NCBI GenBank assembly: GCA_963729275.1
Contig: CAVSNH010000004.1
Location: 124,001 to 188,000 of the forward strand
Source: CAVSNH01 sp963729275
GTDB lineage: Bacteria; Actinomycetota; Acidimicrobiia; Acidimicrobiales; RAAP-2
Direction of reading: 5' to 3'
DNA: 64,000 bases
The position numbers were made by a program, and so were the translations under genes. Below the pieces are notes generated by a model that saw nothing but the letters and a program-made list of their open reading frames with translations, did no database searches and was not told where the DNA came from. Numbering within the stretch: position 1 is the first letter of the stretch; each line of letters opens with the position of its first letter. This document shows, one piece after another, positions 36,385 through 46,126 of this stretch.

Positions 36385-37698
36385 TCACTGGGCAAGGCGG
36401 GTCGCGGCCCAGGTGGTGCCATTGGCTGTCGTGACCGCGAAGGAGGACGACCCGGCGCTTCCCACGACCACGCAATCGTTCATTGCCGGACACGTCAGTC
36501 CGGCAATCTGTGACAATCCGCCGGGAGCGGGTTGTACCTGCCAAGATGCACCACCATCAGAAGAGGTGGCAAAGCTCGCCGGATCACCGCTGGCGTTGTC
36601 GAATCCCCCGGCAAAGCATTGATTGCCGCTCGTGCAGGCGACCTGATCCACCGAGGCGGTGCCGGCGGGCATGGTCACCGGTTGCCAGGTGGCCCCGGCG
36701 TCAGATGTTTCCACCGCCAGCCCAGATACGTTTGGACTGATCCGACCGACACCATTTGCGGCCACAGCGATGCACTGGGTCGCGGTAGAGCACGAGACCG
36801 ATCGCAGGACGCCGGTGCCGACTCCGTCGTTCACACCCTCGAGAGTCCAGGTCTGGCCTCCATCGGTAGAGACAGCAATCGAGCCTCCGACGGCAACGCA
36901 GAAGGTGGTGGTCGGACACGCAATGCCGCCGAATCCATCGGTATCGGGCGGAAGGTCCGACGCCGTCCATGTCGTTCCTCCGTCTTGAGATGTGAGGATC
37001 TCACCCGTTAAGGGCTGGCCTTGGATAGGCGAGACTCCCGCGGCAATACAGGTGAGGGAACTAGGGCATGCGACTCCCAAAAGCGTCGTGTTGGCTACTG
37101 GAACTGCGGACTGGCTCCAGGTCGAACCATCATTTGATGACGTCATGATCACTCCCTGCCCGACAGCCACACACTGGGTCGAATCACCACAATCGACAGC
37201 ATTCAGCGCTGCCGTGACAGCGGGCACTGAGTCTCCCGTCCATGACTGACCACCGTCATCACTTGTTGCCACGGCCGCATTTCCGCTGGCGTCTGCGCCG
37301 ACGGCCAGGCATGTTGAGGTGCTCTGACACGTCACCGCGTTGAATGAGCCTTGACCAGTGGTGGAGCCACCCGGTATCGAGACCGTTGGCGCAAGGCCCT
37401 CGGTGGGTCCAGAGGACTGGATCGAACTTTTCGGCAACTCCTTACCAGCGAGGGCTGGTGAAACGGTCCTCACACGTGACGCTGCTGCTTGAGAGCGCTT
37501 CTGAGAGGAAGGCGACACGGCGTGGGACACCGAGATCCCGATCGTTGCGGCCAGGACGACGACGAGAGCGATACTTCCAATGACAATGGCCGAACCGCGC
37601 TTGGCGTTGCGAAGCCACGGCCAACGGGATGGGCTTTCGGCTGTGCTCGGATCTTCTGGCACCGCTGCCCTCCGCTCTCTCGATAACGACGACGACAT
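36385..37698 (-). CDS. Signal-anchored seven-fold Asp-box (BNR) propeller protein
   Basis: After a short cytoplasmic leader and a membrane helix (SAIVIGSIALVVVLAATIG) the protein has seven Asp-box motifs: DDGGQSWT, NDGSTWS, QDGGTTWT, TDGGQTWT, SDAGATWQ, SDGGASWQ and ANGTTWA. Each blade also has a Cys pair pattern (TCxxxxxC). This predicts a seven-bladed beta-propeller outside the membrane. Sialidase-type catalytic residues are not evident, so binding is more likely than catalysis. It is the second gene of the cargo block, 91 bases before the RHS gene. Confidence 0.8.
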   Translation of the reverse strand: MSSSLSRERRAAVPEDPSTAESPSRWPWLRNAKRGSAIVIGSIALVVVLAATIGISVSHAVSPSSQKRSQAAASRVRTVSPALAGKELPKSSIQSSGPTEGLAPTVSIPGGSTTGQGSFNAVTCQSTSTCLAVGADASGNAAVATSDDGGQSWTGDSVPAVTAALNAVDCGDSTQCVAVGQGVIMTSSNDGSTWSQSAVPVANTTLLGVACPSSLTCIAAGVSPIQGQPLTGEILTSQDGGTTWTASDLPPDTDGFGGIACPTTTFCVAVGGSIAVSTDGGQTWTLEGVNDGVGTGVLRSVSCSTATQCIAVAANGVGRISPNVSGLAVETSDAGATWQPVTMPAGTASVDQVACTSGNQCFAGGFDNASGDPASFATSSDGGASWQVQPAPGGLSQIAGLTCPAMNDCVVVGSAGSSSFAVTTANGTTWAATRLAQ

Positions 37699-37810
37699 GT
37701 CGCCCGTGCGGCTCCAGGAAGAGCGGTCGGACCCGTGTCAGGTCGGTCGTTTTAGATCTCGTGAATAGTTCTCGTAGTCAGCAAATCGGTTATGGAGAGC
37801 ATTAGATACA

Positions 37811-38872
37811 TCATGGCGCACCAATCCCAACGACTGGTTTGTTCAACGTGACTCCCGACATGGCGCCGAAATACTGCGCGTCGCCGAACGCGATGATGCT
37901 GCCGTCGGCGCTGGCTAGCCAATAGCCTCCACCGTCGGGAGTCGAGGCAATACTGACGGTCGGTTGCGGTAACGGCGCGTAGGCTGCTGCCCCGTAGAAA
38001 GGCGAGTTGCCGTATGGCTCCACAAGCTGGTTGGGAAAGTTGTAGACCCCACCGTTCGACGCCACCAACCAGTAACCAGATCCGTTCGGCATCGCAGTCA
38101 TGCCGACGATGGACCCACTGGGTGGCGGCGAGAATTCGTTGGCGCCGCCGAGGTACGGGACGCCATTGCCACAGTCACCCTCCGCCAAGGCATATATCGC
38201 GCCATTGGAACCGAGCAACCAATAGCCGTCAGCAGTCGGATCGGCAGCTATTCCAACGATGACCGATCCACTCGGCGCGTTGCCGCACCACGGAGCACTT
38301 GACGGGAAGGCGTAGACCGATCCTTGGGAGTCAACAATCCAGTACCCGCTTCCATTCGGAATGGCTGCAATGCCGACAATCGGAGAGGGTGGGGCGCTCG
38401 TCAACCCGCCGTCATTAGGGGTGTCCACGACGTTGAAGACCTTGCCGTCCGACCCAGCAAGCCAATAACCCTGAGTCTCTGGGTCGACAGCAATCCCGAC
38501 CATCGTGTCTTGCCCAGATTCATAGCCGTCGGGCGGATTTGGAATCGTTCCGTAGTTAAAGATTCCTCCGTCGCCCGCCCCCATGACGTAGCCCTGTCCG
38601 AAGTTGTAGTCCGCTGAACGGGCTGCGACCTCTGGGCGTAGAGGGTGCCGGGATAGCTCCGGGGTTGCAGTGGCCACCAGCGTCGCCACCACTAGCAATA
38701 GGACGACATAGATCGAGATGAAGCGCGGGATCCGAACCAGATTCGCCAGGCTCCGCCGACTACCATCATCGGCAACGCGATGAGGTGCCAAAAGGCCGCC
38801 TCCCGTCGCCGGTGGCGCCGTGACACCCATGAAGCGCGTCACTTGGATGCTCCGAGCAGTCAGATTCCTCAT
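37811..38872 (-). CDS. Signal-anchored GYW-repeat propeller protein, element-borne
   Basis: GGGAGG lies five bases before the ATG at 38872. A membrane helix (FISIYVVLLLVVATLVA) follows a basic leader, then six degenerate GYW repeats (GYWLAGSDGKVFN, GYWIVDSQGSVYAF, GYWLVASNGGVYNF, GYWLASADGSIIAFGDA). These are the same family as the chromosomal protein at 2077-4140, but more diverged between repeats. It is the first gene of the cargo block. Confidence 0.82.
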   Translation of the reverse strand: MRNLTARSIQVTRFMGVTAPPATGGGLLAPHRVADDGSRRSLANLVRIPRFISIYVVLLLVVATLVATATPELSRHPLRPEVAARSADYNFGQGYVMGAGDGGIFNYGTIPNPPDGYESGQDTMVGIAVDPETQGYWLAGSDGKVFNVVDTPNDGGLTSAPPSPIVGIAAIPNGSGYWIVDSQGSVYAFPSSAPWCGNAPSGSVIVGIAADPTADGYWLLGSNGAIYALAEGDCGNGVPYLGGANEFSPPPSGSIVGMTAMPNGSGYWLVASNGGVYNFPNQLVEPYGNSPFYGAAAYAPLPQPTVSIASTPDGGGYWLASADGSIIAFGDAQYFGAMSGVTLNKPVVGIGAP

Positions 38873-38967
38873 GACCGCCTCCCCTCAACACCTGGAGGCG
38901 ACGCCGGTCGGCCCTCAGGTCACCACTATTCGTAGCGAGATGCTCACGATACGTGGTACTGGTGCCG

Positions 38968-38996
38968 ATCTTGAACTGTCGAGCCCCACCTGTCAA
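38968..38996 (-). promoter_or_regulatory. Candidate promoter of the cargo block
   Basis: On the minus strand a perfect TTGACA (38991-38996) is followed after 17 bases by CAAGAT (38968-38973), a weak -10 match. It lies ~95 bases before the GYW gene start in a 306-base gap that otherwise shows no gene. Confidence 0.4.
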
Positions 38997-39178
38997 GAAG
39001 ATTTTCAGCGAATGCGAGCAGGCCGCCAACAAACATGAGTAGAAGTCGTTGATGCACACGCGGGATCGTCCTGACACGGAACGAGGGGCGCCAAGATGAC
39101 GCGCGAATCGGCCAACAGGAAAGGTCCAGCTTCGAACCGCGGCGGCACTGCGGTACCGATGTCGCTATTGCACTGGAC

Positions 39179-42100
39179 TCACATCCCAAACCCATAGTCA
39201 CGATCGTGTTCGATCGAACTGCTGTGCTCGTAGGACGACGAGCGCTCTAGTGACCTCTCCGGCTCCGGTCGGGGGTTCAGTTCCTTATCAACGGTCCAGC
39301 GGTCGGTATCAACCGTTGCGTGCAGGTTGTAGATCTGGCTGCCGATCTCGCCCAGCCGGTCGTTCACTTCGGGATGCTCGGCCCGCCAGCGCTCCCCGTC
39401 CGTTGCCTCGCTGTGCAAGTCGGCGAGCTTCCTGTCCGCCGCATCCCGCGCCTCCAGGAGCCGGGTCTCCTCTGGTTGGCTGAGCTCGGCCAACTTCTGT
39501 TCGGCCTCGGCGATCCGTTCAAGATCGGCCGACCTGGCGAAACGGGCCTGGATGCGGGAGAGGAACGTGGCTCTGGCGTGCAACTGGTGGTCGAAGTGGG
39601 CCCGATGTGCCACGAAGAGTTCGCTGGCCGCCTCGCCTATCGGACCGCCCCAGTCGATGCCGTTGTTGGTCCTCAGCCTGGAGAGCTGGGCTTCGGCGGC
39701 CCGCCACCGGTCCTGAGCGGCCCGGATCTCGTCACGCAGATATCGGGGCATTACGGCGTACAGTCCGGCTTGCTCCTGCTTGAGCGCCTCCCGTTCGAGG
39801 GAGACCAGCTCCCTAGGTAGAGACTCCCGTCCGGCGACCTCGGGTGTGCCGGAATCGATGGCCCACTTCCACCGACGCTCGGTCGCCCAGCTGCGGCAGA
39901 GGTCCTCTCGGGCCTGGTCCAGATCGTCGGCACACAGATAGACGTGGGTCTCGTCTCGGGCCCTACTCATGGCCACGTAGGCCAGTTCCCGTCCGCCCCC
40001 GTCCTCGTAGACGTGGGCGAGATCGTGGGTGGCCCCCTGGCTCCGGTGGACCGTGGTGGCATAGCCGTGGGCCAGCTGGGCGGCTCCGATCTCATCGCGC
40101 TCCAGGCGGTGCTGTCGGCCGTCCTCCAACCGGACCAGCAGATGTTCCTGGTCCTGTCCCACGGCAGTGACGATTCCCCGCTCCGAGGTGACGATCTGGC
40201 CATGGGCCAGCGGGGCCAGGGTGACGATCGCGATCTCCGGCAGCAAAGGGGGTCCCCCCGGGCGCCACCAGCTCGGGCCCAGTGACCCGTCCCTCGGCCA
40301 CCATCCGCTCCCTGGCCAGGCGGTTCAGCTCGGCGACGTTGGCTCGCCTCCAGGCGAACATGGCCGCGTCCCGGTCAGCGAGCGCATCCTTCGCCCACCG
40401 GTCGACCAGTTTGGCCAGGGCCTTATCCCGGGTGCGCTCGGTTGTCACCCGGTCCTGGCCGAGATAGAACTCGACGGCCCGGGTGACATCGCCGGCGCGC
40501 AGCTCGGCCAATGCTTCTCGTTCGGCCTCGTGGTGCTGGCGGACGTTCTGGTCGAGGACGTGGACGTTCCCTCCGTGGCGCTCGACGAGGGCCCCCATGG
40601 CCCCGCCGACGCGACACGGCACCGAGCTGGCGATCGTCACCGACCATGACCACCTTGGCTCCCCGCATCCGGGCATGGTCGAGGAGGAAGGCGATGTCCC
40701 GGTCTCCGGCCATCCCCGCCTCGTCGAGGACGAGGACGTGGCCTTCGGTCAGGTGCATCCGATCGTGTTGGATGCGCCACCGGAGGGAGGCCAGCGTTCT
40801 CGACTCCGCGAAGCCCAGCTTCCCGACCGAGCGTCCTGGCCGCCTGCCCGGAGGTCGAGGTGCCGATGACCGTGAACCCTCCGGATTGGAAAGCATCCCG
40901 GACGGCGGCCATGACCGTCGTCTTGCCCGACCCGGCCACTCCTTCGACCAGCTCCACTCCCCGGCCCGAGGTGGCGATCCCGAGGACTGCCGCCCGCTGA
41001 CCGGGGGTCAGTGGAGACCCGAGGACAGCGCTCTGGCGGCCCATCGCACCCGCGGCCAGCTCGGCGTGTCACCCGGGCTGCGTCGAGGTTGTCCACGCCT
41101 CGCTCCACAGCCCGTTCGATCGCTTGTTCAGTGGCCAGCACGTGGGCGGTGGCGAAGGCCCGCTCGCTGGCCCGAGGGACACCGACCAGCGGGATGGCAT
41201 CGGGATCTCGGAGCACTCGTTCGGTCGCCTTCTCCAACTCGTGCGGCGGGCAAGCCGTAGAGACCTTGGGGGCGACGGCCACGATCACGTCGCGCTTGGA
41301 GAAGACCTTCCGGGCAGACAGCGTCCCATCAGGTCTCGAGCACGTCGTTGGTCAGCTTGGCAAGCTCCCGGTCCCAGAGGACCCTGGTGGGCGAGTACTC
41401 ACGCTGGTATTCCGCGCCCGGCCCGCTCGATGTCGGCCACCAGCTGCTCGGGTGGAAAGCCGGCGTCGGTGAGCTCTTGTCGCCACCGAGGCAACAAGTC
41501 ATCGACCGGGATGTGACGCTTGGTCTTTCTGGTCTCCCGGGCCGCCACCCGTCGGGACCTGGTAGGAGTCGAAGCCCTCTTCGGCCACGGCCTGGTTGAT
41601 CTCGGCGGCCCGCTTGGAGTGGAGGGCCAGGGCTTTGTCGGGGATGCCGGCGATCTTCCAGTGGCCGAGCTTGCCCGACGGTCCGGGGTCCCTCGATGCC
41701 GTAGCCGAGCGCCACTGCTTGGGCAGCCGAGGCCACCCGTCCGACCATGGTGGCGGCGTGGAGGTGCTCCCGCCAGAGGGTGGTGTCGGGGGCCTTGGCG
41801 CCGCCCTTCTCATCCAGCATCTCGATCACGTTGGCGATGAGCACGTGGTCGTGGGGGCCGGGGTCCCCGGCCCGGGTGGTGGCGTGGCGGGCGTGGGCGT
41901 AGACGAGGCCCGTGGTGGGGGTGGAGACCGCGACCACGCCCCGTCGGCCGCCCCGCTCCTTGGTGATTTCATCCAGGTAGGCGAGGGTGGCGTCCCGCTC
42001 GGCATCCATGATGGCGAGCATGTGCTCGACCTGACCGAGGACACCCAACTGGGCTACCGACTTGTGGGCGGCGATGACCAGCTCCATGCCCGGTCGTCGG

Positions 42101-42352
42101 GAGTTGACCAGGCGTTCACCGGTTACAGGATCACAAGCCCCGCCCTGGCCGTAGATGGCGTCGTAGGAAGGGTTGCCGACGGGGCCGACAAGGCCGAGCG
42201 ACTCGGCACCCGATCCCGCCCCAGAGGAGTGGGGTCTCACCCCGAGAGGCGTAGTACTCGAGGCCGGCGACGGGGAAGTCGTCGCCACGCTCGATGATGG
42301 TCTCGCGGTGGTAGGCCACCGAGTCCGCTCCCATCATCCGCATCCACGCCAC
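39179..42352 (-). pseudogene. MOBF (TrwC/TraA-type) relaxase-helicase broken by nine frameshifts
   Basis: The GTG start with GGGAG upstream opens a conserved relaxase N-terminus (MAWMRMMGADSVAYHRE, then YYASRGETPLLWGG). Further on come the HUH-type segment HATTRAGDPGPHDH, Walker A GVAGSGKTT, Walker B VLVLDEAGM, GDDRQLGAV and the helicase end TTVHRSQG with AYVAMSRARDETHVYL. All are well preserved, but the frame changes near 42222, 41694, 41556, 41424, 41335, 41073, 40827, 40615 and 40247. At each site one extra base explains the change. Removing nine bases gives ~1054 residues, a normal length. As sequenced it cannot make a working relaxase. Confidence 0.88.
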
Positions 42353-43354
42353 GACGACTCCCTCTCACCGGCAAGGGGCACCCCTTGCAATCGTGTTCAA
42401 GGTATTCAGGAGGTGTGACAAAGAACTGGGGCCGACGGTTCATGAATGCGCAAATGCCGGAGGTGGATCAGGGAGCCACGGGAAACGAGTGCCAAAGAGC
42501 CGTCGGTTAGGGTGCGCGTGGACGAGTTGCTCCGGGGCACACAGGTCCCTATGAGCATCGTGCATGAATGGTGGTGGTTGACACCGTCGCCGAGGGCCGC
42601 GCGCCCCGACCAGCGTCGTGGAGGCCGCGTGAACGTGCCCGAGCAGCACCGAGTCGGGCGCCACGCTGACGTCACCCTCCCTGGTCGGCACCAGATTCGT
42701 CGAGTCGCTGACGTCGTGCTGATTGAGCTTCAGTAGTCCTACTGCCAGGTCTGAAATCAATGGGAGAGTGAGGTCGGATTGGAGTTATCTGCTCCTTGCG
42801 GGAGCAAGGCCACCGGTCGGCGTGGGCACGACAGACATGGCCAGTGCCGAGTGTAGACCGGTGATGGAACCGAGCTCGTCGAGGCGACGGCGGAACAGAA
42901 CATCGCCGTCGCGGCCCGCCCCCGCCGTCCCTTGAGGCCGGGACGAGGGCCTGGCGCCCGACTTCCCTCAGAGCTTTGCACCATCACGTTCACATCGAAG
43001 CGGCCCTTCCAGGCATGACGGTGACGTAGCGAGCGGCCAGGGTGACGTAGCGAACGGCCACGGCGAACGGCCACGGCGAACGGCCGAGCGAACGCAGATC
43101 GGGTCAGGGTGACGTTCAATGGACACTTCGTATTGGCGAGGGTGACGTTCCGGGTGACGTCCCTCAGGATGATGAAGGTACAGATCGGGCAGTAGATCCG
43201 ATCCCCACAGAGTGGAGCATCGATGCTGGACCGTATCGGAGACTGCTTAGCCGATTCGTTGCCAACGAACCGGTTGTGCTGCAAGGAAGGCGTCACGGTC
43301 TCGAGGCAGGTGGTGCCACACACTTCACATCATGATTAGGTCGGCAGGTATCAG
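42353..43354. other. ~1-kb region without a convincing gene, candidate oriT/origin
   Basis: It lies between the start of the relaxase and the recombinase side of the element. Open frames here have no family resemblance and poor codon character. One minus-strand frame (from 43323) begins with Cys pairs (CGTTC, CGDRIYCPIC) that could be a small zinc ribbon, but the rest is low-complexity. The tandem and dispersed repeats at 43020-43160 are the most notable content. Confidence 0.5.
43020..43160 (+). repeat. Iteron-like GGTGACGT repeats with 21-bp tandem unit
   Basis: GGTGACGT occurs five times in the same orientation: 43020, 43041, 43108, 43141 and 43153. The first two belong to a 21-base unit (43020-43040 and 43041-43061, differing at two bases). 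It is followed by a shorter repeat GGCGAACGGCC near 43062 and 43075. Such arrays upstream of a relaxase gene are typical of transfer or replication origins; the function here is inferred. Confidence 0.65.
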
Positions 43355-43726
43355 ATGAGGGCAGCTCGGGTCATCTGCGACAAAAGTGAAGCGGACCCAG
43401 GCATAGATCGTCGTGGATTCAATTCTCGATCTGCCCGCTCAACAGACTCTCTGGAGCTAGTCGCTCGTCAATGGGTGGCCATGACTTGCGCCGCCCAAGG
43501 GATTTCGGTCGAAGTTGCCGAGCCTGCCACCTTGGGTCGGATTGCGACTCTGCTCAATGTGAGGCCGACGACTGGCGTCAGCCTAAATTCGCCAGCTGAC
43601 TCCGACTCGGCTTGGATCGAAGAAGTTACGGCCCTTCAGAGCCGAATTAATGGTCAAATGATCGATCAGAGCGGCGACGATTGCACCTTGGCGAGCGGGG
43701 TCGAGCTCGGTCCATTGGCTTCGTAG
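43355..43726 (+). CDS. Small protein antisense to the integrase 3' end
   Basis: The middle part, SLELVARQWVAMTCAAQGI followed by VEVAEPATLGRIATLL, resembles short proteins encoded beside integrases in actinobacterial elements (a W-x-x-x-T-C-A-x-Q-G core). That resemblance is from memory of the pattern. The last ~48 codons overlap the recombinase gene in antisense, so the true gene might be shorter. Function unknown. Confidence 0.45.
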   Translation: MRAARVICDKSEADPGIDRRGFNSRSARSTDSLELVARQWVAMTCAAQGISVEVAEPATLGRIATLLNVRPTTGVSLNSPADSDSAWIEEVTALQSRINGQMIDQSGDDCTLASGVELGPLAS

Positions 43727-44977
43727 ATTGATGCCATGGCCCACGAACCCCTCGATGGCTGACGATCCACTTAGATGGCCTATTCGGCGACTCGCTTCTT
43801 CCTTACGAGCTTCCGCCGGCTTACGAGCCAGAAGCCATTCCCGAAGCGAAATGTCTCCATTTCCGTGCGCTGCCGCAAGAGCATCAAGCAGCTCTTGCGC
43901 CTCATCGATCTCAGTCTGAAGAAGGTCAGCTTCGTCGTCTTCGGCCGCGACGTGAAGCAAGGTCCTCTGTAGATCGGGAGTGTCGAGCCGGAAGAGCACT
44001 GCCTCGGCAACGAATTCCTCGAGCGTTTCAGCCAGTATGGCCATTCGATTACAGCCCTTGAACCCCGGACCCTTTGCGCAGAAGTACCGGCGAGCTCCAT
44101 CTTCCCGGGGCCGTGCCACCATCTTCGTACCGCACAGTCCGCAGAGCACCAGTCCGCTCAGCGGGTACCTTCGCGGTGCTCGATTGGTCCGCCTCGATGG
44201 ATCGAGAAGCTTGCGGCGCAATCGAGTGGTGTCCGTTGGAGTGAGGATTGGCGGCCAGTCGCCTGCGGCGACGATCTCTCCCAGGTGTTCGACTTGGCCA
44301 CTAACGGCGCCGGAAACAAGGATGCGGCGCAGAACGGTGGATGACCACTGGACTCCGGTCACTGTTGGGACCCCGCGTTCATTCAGGTCAGCGCAAACCG
44401 AGCGTAGCGTTTCACCGGCCATAACTCGCCTAGCCGCTTCTGAAATGACGGCTGCTTCCTTTGCCACCGTTCGCGTGTGATCAGGGCTATATCCGTATGA
44501 CCGCGTTCCGCCCCACGTCCGCTTGCCGTCCCGTGATTGCTGGCGCTTCTGGCTCTTAATCCGGCGACTCTTGTCCTCTGATTCCTTCCGGGCAAATGCT
44601 CCGACGACCCGTGCCATCGCTCGTCCGTCAGACGTCGACAGGTCGTAATCACCGCCACTGACTGTTCGGACCTCGGCCCCGGTCGCTTCGATCAGGTTGA
44701 TGAACTGTTCCATTTCGATGGGCTGCCTGTGCAAACGGTCAAGGTGCCAGGTGATCACTCCATCAAGTCGACCATCCTTGAGGTCTGAACAAAGCCGCTC
44801 GTATTCAGGCCTGGGCTTGCCCCGATAGGCCGAAATGTCATTGTCCACGTAAACCTCAGCAACGACTACTCCATGGCGCCTGGCCCAATCGCGACACTCG
44901 TCCGTCTGACGGCGCACACCAGCCTGGGCACCGTCCCTGTCCTTCGAGATTCGTGCATATATTCCCGCAGCCTTCAC
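43583..44977 (-). CDS. Large serine recombinase (integrase)
   Basis: The N-terminal resolvase domain has IYARISKDRDG with the nucleophile Ser (residue ~10), TWHLDRLHR and GRAMARVVGAFARKESE. A recombinase domain follows (GYSPDHTRTVAKEAAVISEA), then a zinc ribbon (CGLCGTKM with CAKGPGFKGC) and a C-terminal coiled coil. The 464-residue length is normal. The start codon lies 23 bases inside the right att core, as usual for integrases of this class, so its promoter probably lies across the att site. Confidence 0.95.
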   Translation of the reverse strand: MKAAGIYARISKDRDGAQAGVRRQTDECRDWARRHGVVVAEVYVDNDISAYRGKPRPEYERLCSDLKDGRLDGVITWHLDRLHRQPIEMEQFINLIEATGAEVRTVSGGDYDLSTSDGRAMARVVGAFARKESEDKSRRIKSQKRQQSRDGKRTWGGTRSYGYSPDHTRTVAKEAAVISEAARRVMAGETLRSVCADLNERGVPTVTGVQWSSTVLRRILVSGAVSGQVEHLGEIVAAGDWPPILTPTDTTRLRRKLLDPSRRTNRAPRRYPLSGLVLCGLCGTKMVARPREDGARRYFCAKGPGFKGCNRMAILAETLEEFVAEAVLFRLDTPDLQRTLLHVAAEDDEADLLQTEIDEAQELLDALAAAHGNGDISLREWLLARKPAEARKEEASRRIGHLSGSSAIEGFVGHGINLRSQWTELDPARQGAIVAALIDHLTINSALKGRNFFDPSRVGVSWRI

Positions 44978-44987
44978 TCTAGGTACA

Positions 44988-45938
44988 TTAGCCGAAGCTT
45001 CCGTGAGCGAGGCTGATCTCGCCCGGCCGCAGCGAGGGGCTACCGCCCCCGATCATGGACACGGTCGACGTCCCGTGGTGCGGAGCGCGGAACGGCGGGC
45101 ACACGATCAGCCGCCCGTCACCCAATGGCAGGGAGGCGGCCGAGCGGATACGGCTGACCTCGGTGGCCCGGTCATGGTCGAGGTCGGGGAGCAAGCCGGG
45201 CAGCCGTTCGGCCAGCATGGTCTTGCCCGAACCCGGCGGCCCCACCAACAGGAGATGGTGACCACCGGCTGCCGCCACCTCGAGGGCCCGGCGGCCGACG
45301 CGCTGGCCACGGACATCAGCAAGGTCAGGGGTGGACGAGCCGATGTCGCCCCGATCCAACCGGCCCGTCGCCGGCCAGGCGCTGGTCGAGACGTTTGGCC
45401 ACGGCTGTCGCCCCAGGAGCTGGTCCACGAGTGTGGCCAGCGTGGCTGCCGCTCGCAGATCGCCTGCTTTTGCCATCGCCGCCTCGGCCGCCGCCTCGAC
45501 AGGCACCACCATCGTGAGGGGACGGACCGCCTCACAAAGGGCCATTACCCCGGGGACACCGCGCAGTGATCCGTCCAGCCCGAGCTCGCCACAGAAGGCC
45601 AGCCGACTCACCGCCTCGTGGGGCAACGTGCCTTGGGCCACGAGCAATCCGACGGCGATGGGGAGGTCGAGGCCGGCTCCGCCCTTCCTCACGCCCGACG
45701 GAGCCAGGTTGACCGTCGTGCGCCGCTGTGGCCACGGCAGGCCACTCGACAGGAGCGCGGCCCGAACTCGATCCCGTGACTCCCGGACGGCAGTGTCGGG
45801 GAGCCCGACGATGGTGAATCCGGGGAGGCCGTTCGAGACGTGGACTTCGACGGAAACCGGGCGGCCTTCGACACCGAGGACCATGGCTGACGAGATAGCG
45901 GCGATCACGGCGACTCCGCATGACGCTGGGCCGGCCAT
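44988..45938 (-). pseudogene. comM: 5' half of comM/yifB, truncated by element insertion
   Basis: The N-terminal Lon-S5-like domain (GVEGRPVSVEVHVSNGLPGF, RTTVNLAPSGVRKGGAGLDL) and the AAA+ Walker A (GPPGSGKTMLAERLPG) are present. The frame runs through APHHGTSTVSMIGGG to GEISLAHG. After the core at 45001-45005 it continues three residues into element sequence and stops. Lacking Walker B and the C-terminal domain, the product cannot be a working ATPase. ComM is a branch-migration helicase in natural transformation. Confidence 0.93.
45001..45005. repeat. Right copy of the 5-bp att core (CCGTG)
   Basis: The core directly repeats 30337-30341. Sequence to the right is comM and sequence to the left is element. 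The repeat carries the crossover dinucleotide of the recombinase somewhere within it; which one cannot be fixed by eye. Confidence 0.75.
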
Positions 45939-46126
45939 TAGGCGCGGCCGGACGGGGAGATGGAGGGCCGCACGTTTCTGACCGACGGTGCCTGGCCGCT
46001 CGAGGCACCGAACGCACCCTACGAGTGGGGTGTCACAGAGGCGAGACGAAAGTGGAGGGCCGCCAACCTCTGTTCAAAAGATTTTGGAAGGCGGGCACAA
46101 TTGTTTTTTTTGGCGGACCTCGAATT

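Larger units (their letters stand above)
30342..45000. mobile_element. 14.66-kb serine-recombinase integrative element inserted in comM
   Basis: The boundaries are fixed by the two comM halves and the CCGTG repeat. The contents are an integrase at the right end, a small HTH gene at the left end, a broken MOBF relaxase, a repeat region that may be oriT or an origin, and a cargo block of four minus-strand genes (GYW-repeat protein, Asp-box protein, RHS protein, putative immunity gene). The cargo visibly has lower GC and more AT-rich codons than the flanking chromosome. The relaxase without other transfer genes suggests a mobilisable rather than self-transmissible element. Confidence 0.92.

Noticed and set aside
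40000..42352. Several separate small genes instead of one broken relaxase
   Set aside because: Each fragment carries consecutive motifs of a single MOBF relaxase-helicase in the right order, so one broken gene explains them better.
42406..42760. Possible second relaxase fragment (minus-strand text APDSVLLGHVHAAS resembling APDTTLWREHLHAAT)
   Set aside because: The similarity is limited to about 15 residues with no further match on either side; I could not support it.
42757..43323. 188-residue minus-strand frame with Cys pairs near its start
   Set aside because: Only the first ~50 residues look protein-like; the remainder is translated repeat DNA. It could be a short zinc-ribbon gene but lacks a ribosome site.
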